64,000 bases of DNA from Neptuniibacter caesariensis (lineage in GTDB: Bacteria > Pseudomonadota > Gammaproteobacteria > Pseudomonadales > Balneatricaceae). A program made the translations under genes and the position numbers. Shown here piece by piece: positions 61,616-64,000 of this stretch; position 1 is the stretch's first letter, and the number at the start of each line of letters is the position of its first letter. The stretch covers positions 1,552,031 to 1,616,030 of the forward strand of contig NZ_CH724125.1 of the NCBI RefSeq assembly GCF_000153345.1, given 5' to 3'. The notes beneath the pieces were generated by a model that ran no database searches, was not told where the DNA came from, and worked only from the letters and a program-made list of their open reading frames with translations.

Positions 61616-61645
61616 AAAAAGATACCGGAGCCGTGCTCCGGTATC
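61616..61645 (-). terminator. Terminator or attenuator between bioB and bioF
   Basis: GATACCGGAGC and GCTCCGGTATC form an 11-bp perfect stem with a 3-base loop. On the minus strand it is followed by five T. It lies about 8 bp past the bioB stop. Confidence 0.8.
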
Positions 61646-61653
61646 GGGAAAGA

Positions 61654-62697
61654 TTAAGCTTCGTAGAAGTGTGAGCTGTCCTGCTGTTTTTGCAGATCAT
61701 TCATCAGTGCCGCTTCCTGAGTCTCATCAGAATCAGAAATACGCTGTTCCATATTGATACCCAATTTCTTAAACAGCTGAAGGTCACGATGGGTTTCAGG
61801 GTTTGGTGTCGTCAACAGACACTCACCGTAGAAGATTGAGTTCGCGCCGGCAAAGAAAGTCATGGCCTGCATTTCGTCACTCATTTTCTCGCGCCCTGCC
61901 GACAAACGCACATGAGATTTTGGCATCATGATACGCGCGACCGCAATCGTACGAATGAACTCCAGATGATCGAGATCATCAACATTCTCTAGTGGTGTGC
62001 CTTCGACCTTAACCAGCATGTTGATTGGAACACTCTCAGGCTGCACAGGCATATTGGCCAGCTGCATCAGAAGACCATAACGATCTTTAGCCGTTTCACC
62101 CATACCCAGAATACCGCCACTACAGATTTTCATTCCGGAATCGCGAACATTCTGTAGGGTATCAAGTCGATCCTGATAGCTACGAGTTGTGATAATTTTG
62201 TCGTAAAACTCAGGTGAGGTGTCCAGATTGTGATTGTAATAATCAAGTCCAGCGTCAGACAGACGATCAGCTTTATCCTGATCCAACATACCTAGCGTCA
62301 TACAGGTCTCAAGGCCTAGCTCTTTAACCTGTCGCACCATATCCAATACATATGGCATATCTCTTTCATGAGGATGCTTCCAGGCAGCCCCCATACAGAA
62401 ACGAGTGGATCCAGTCGCCTTAGCCTGCTTTGCTTTCTCAACTACACGCTCAACTTCCATCAAACGTTCTTTTTCCAGGCCTGTGCTGTAGTGCGCACTC
62501 TGTGGACAATATTTACAATCTTCCGGGCAGGAGCCAGTTTTGATGGATAGCAGCGTACTGACCTGAACCTCATTGGGATCAAAGTTCTGACGGTGTACGC
62601 TATGCGCATGAAACATCAGGTCATTAAACGGTAGCTCAAAAAGCGCTTTAACCTCTGCTTCACTCCAGTCGTGACGGATTTCACCCAACTGTTGCAT
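61654..62697 (-). CDS. bioB: Biotin synthase
   Basis: BioB inserts sulfur into dethiobiotin by radical SAM chemistry. The 347-residue protein has the 4Fe-4S motif [14 protein letters not shown] (CxxxCxxC), [21 protein letters not shown] and the [12 protein letters not shown] segment. I chose the ATG at 62697 ([16 protein letters not shown]), which has GGGAG ahead; the open frame extends 12 codons to 62733. A strong promoter lies about 80-107 bp upstream. Confidence 0.97.
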   Translation of the reverse strand: MQQLGEIRHDWSEAEVKALFELPFNDLMFHAHSVHRQNFDPNEVQVSTLLSIKTGSCPEDCKYCPQSAHYSTGLEKERLMEVERVVEKAKQAKATGSTRFCMGAAWKHPHERDMPYVLDMVRQVKELGLETCMTLGMLDQDKADRLSDAGLDYYNHNLDTSPEFYDKIITTRSYQDRLDTLQNVRDSGMKICSGGILGMGETAKDRYGLLMQLANMPVQPESVPINMLVKVEGTPLENVDDLDHLEFIRTIAVARIMMPKSHVRLSAGREKMSDEMQAMTFFAGANSIFYGECLLTTPNPETHRDLQLFKKLGINMEQRISDSDETQEAALMNDLQKQQDSSHFYEA

Positions 62698-62764
62698 CTG
62701 TAAAAATCTCCCGGAAAATAGCCCAATAAGCATGGAAGCTTATCAGCAAATAATTGCTCACCTA

Positions 62765-62783
62765 ATAGAACAGACAATTCTAT
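62765..62783. promoter_or_regulatory. Palindrome over the bioB -10 box
   Basis: ATAGAA and TTCTAT flank the seven bases CAGACAA as a perfect inverted repeat covering the bioB -10. It does not resemble a BirA, BioR or BioQ site as I know them. Confidence 0.4.
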
Positions 62784-62804
62784 CCTGACAGAAGGAGCTG
62801 TCAA
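62777..62804 (-). promoter_or_regulatory. bioB promoter
   Basis: On the minus strand TTGACA (62799-62804, 6/6) and TAGAAT (62777-62782, 5/6) are 16 bp apart. The leader before the bioB ATG would be about 70 nt. The -35 lies in the leader of divergent comF. Confidence 0.7.
62787..62802 (+). promoter_or_regulatory. Small hairpin holding the comF ribosome binding site
   Basis: GACAG and CTGTC flank the six bases AAGGAG, the comF Shine-Dalgarno, which would sit exposed in the loop 10 bp before the ATG at 62808. The stem is only 5 bp. Confidence 0.3.
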
Positions 62805-62807
62805 CTC

Positions 62808-63512
62808 ATGAATACATTGCAGGTAAACCTTAGATCACTATTCAACCAATGCTTTCTTTGTCATATTCACTACTCACTCAATGCCCATCAACCCACAAGC
62901 ATTTGCCCAGATTGTTACAAAGACCTGCCCCGGATCCAGCACTGCTGCTCAACCTGTGCACTACCTTTCAGCTCAGAGGTCCCTGCCACCACCCAATGTG
63001 GGCAGTGCCTGAAGAAACAGCCAACATTCGATAAAGTGCACGCTTTATTTCACTATAAATTCCCGATAGATCCGGTCATCAGTCAACTCAAGTATGAGCA
63101 TAAAACCCAGTTTGTTGATGTGCTTTCTCAGCTGTTAAATACTTCCCTACCAGAGCTGAACGGCGTGGAAGCAATAATTCCCGTACCCTTAAGCAAAAGT
63201 AGTTTTAGAGATAGAGGATTTAATCAAACCGAACTGTTAGCCCGAAAACTAAGCAAGAGCCGTAAGATACCTATCGACTGCAAATTAGTAACGAAGGTCA
63301 GAGAAACCGAGCATCAAATGGGGCTTCCCAAAGAGCAAAGAAAAAAGAACCTAAAAGACGCTTTTTTCTGCAGGCCGAATAACTATAAACATATTGCCTT
63401 GATCGATGATGTTATGACTACAGGTACGACATTAGAGGAGCTTAGCAGAACCATCAAAGCATCCGGTGTAGAAAAGGTAACCTGTTTGGTCATCGCAAGA
63501 ACCGATAAATAG
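62808..63512 (+). CDS. comF: ComF/GntX-family phosphoribosyltransferase-like protein
   Basis: The 234-residue protein has an N-terminal zinc-finger-like region with four CxxC-type pairs (CFLCHI, CPDC, CCSTCAL, CGQCLKK) and a C-terminal type I phosphoribosyltransferase domain. The latter has IPVPLSKSSFRDRGFNQTELLA (family block) and the PRPP motif ALIDDVMTTGTTLEEL. ComF homologues are needed for DNA uptake in naturally competent bacteria. The divergent comF-bioB pairing is typical of gammaproteobacteria. Confidence 0.93.
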   Translation: MNTLQVNLRSLFNQCFLCHIHYSLNAHQPTSICPDCYKDLPRIQHCCSTCALPFSSEVPATTQCGQCLKKQPTFDKVHALFHYKFPIDPVISQLKYEHKTQFVDVLSQLLNTSLPELNGVEAIIPVPLSKSSFRDRGFNQTELLARKLSKSRKIPIDCKLVTKVRETEHQMGLPKEQRKKNLKDAFFCRPNNYKHIALIDDVMTTGTTLEELSRTIKASGVEKVTCLVIARTDK

Positions 63513-63581
63513 CATTGATTTGATTATTTTCCGATATCGCTCAACAATCATTAAGACAAAAAGCGATTAAAGAACAAAGAG

Positions 63582-64000
63582 ATGAGTTTAGATTCACTGA
63601 GCACACTATTTGGTGGCATCGGCCTTTTCCTCCTAGGTATGCATCTTATGACAAATGGGATGAAACAGGCTGCAGGGCAGGGATTAAAGCAAGCACTCGA
63701 AAGTGCAACCAACTCTCCACTTAAGGGGCTCAGCGCGGGTATCATCATTACCGCATTAGTCCAATCTTCAAGCGCCGTAACCGTCGCAACCATCGGCTTC
63801 GTCAATGCAGGCTTGATGAAACTGAGGCAATCCATCAACGTTATCTATGGTTGCAACATTGGGACGACCATGACCGGTTGGCTGGTTGCACTCATCGGTT
63901 TCAAAATTAAAATCAGCGCGTTTGCTCTTCCCCTTATAGGCTTAGGTATGCTTTTGAAGCTGCTAGGAGACGAACGAAGAATCAGCCATATAGGCATGGC
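63582..64000 (+). CDS. Na/Pi cotransporter family protein, cut by window edge
   Basis: The first 139 codons of a membrane protein that continues beyond base 64000. MSLDSLSTLFGGIGLFLLGM opens the first helix. The family signature ALVQSSSAVTVATIGFVNAG follows, then YGCNIGTTMTGWLVALIGF. This fits the PNaS/NptA-type transporters, which often have a C-terminal PhoU-like domain; whether that is present cannot be seen. It starts 69 bp after comF, with AAAGAG ahead of the ATG. Confidence 0.88.
   Translation, partial: MSLDSLSTLFGGIGLFLLGMHLMTNGMKQAAGQGLKQALESATNSPLKGLSAGIIITALVQSSSAVTVATIGFVNAGLMKLRQSINVIYGCNIGTTMTGWLVALIGFKIKISAFALPLIGLGMLLKLLGDERRISHIGM

Noticed and set aside
62808-62860. BirA-like operator GGTAAACC at the start of comF
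   Set aside because: Only a half-site-like match is visible, it lies inside the comF coding region and the second half is missing.

Overview
The window is ordinary chromosome of a marine-type gammaproteobacterium, most likely an Oceanospirillaceae relative (Neptuniibacter/Amphritea/Neptunomonas-like). This rests on three things: moderate GC, Pseudomonas-like gene orders (the gyrA-serC-pheA-hisC-tyrA/aroA-cmk-rpsA-ihfB supraoperon, bioBFHCD, ubiG-mupP-yciK) and a TRAP transporter next to a quinone-linked D-lactate dehydrogenase. I see no tRNA, rRNA, CRISPR array, phage, integrase or insertion sequence. Both ends cut through genes.

Layout. 1-1133: 5' part of an MBL-fold RNase-like hydrolase. 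1377-7280: sugar-nucleotide genes, all on the minus strand: rmlBACD for dTDP-L-rhamnose, then UDP-glucuronate 4-epimerase and UDP-glucose dehydrogenase, with no glycosyltransferases in view. 7675-18635: a pyruvate/lactate module. pdhR-aceE-aceF runs left, and a DctPQM TRAP transporter plus dld runs right from the same 363-bp regulatory region, which carries two near-perfect PdhR-type boxes. 18764-21160: a universal stress protein, an AEC transporter and a ROK fructokinase. 21208-34790: a long minus-strand block of aromatic amino acid, translation and envelope genes (gyrA down to comEA). 34988-41081: ubiG-mupP-yciK and the yci set (rluB, an H-NS family gene, yciO, rnm, yciB, yciI). 41293-42408: an OmpA-domain protein and an exported DsrE-like protein. 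42474-52945: purL, mltF, tadA, a DUF2852 membrane protein with a divergent TetR regulator, guaA and guaB. 53109-58104: xseA, an M23 peptidase, an FKBP isomerase, an esterase and a SprA-like putative metalloprotease with a small neighbour. 58193-62697: bioBFHCD. 62808-64000: comF and the start of a Na/Pi cotransporter.

How the parts fit. The central module makes metabolic sense as lactate or pyruvate uptake, oxidation of D-lactate to pyruvate, and conversion to acetyl-CoA, all under one pyruvate-sensing repressor; this is inferred from operators and gene order. A second, unrelated palindrome occurs twice upstream of aceE and overlaps a plausible promoter there, so PDH may have another input. 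The supraoperon couples phenylalanine/tyrosine synthesis to ribosomal protein S1, IHF and LPS quality control (LapAB).

I found no clearly new multi-gene system. The best leads are regulatory: the PdhR/TRAP/Dld unit, the paired palindromes before aceE, the twin operators between the TetR gene and the DUF2852 gene, a palindrome over the bioB promoter that does not look like a BirA site, and a long imperfect hairpin before the OmpA-like gene. The least understood protein is the SprA-like HExxH protein at 56856-57785.
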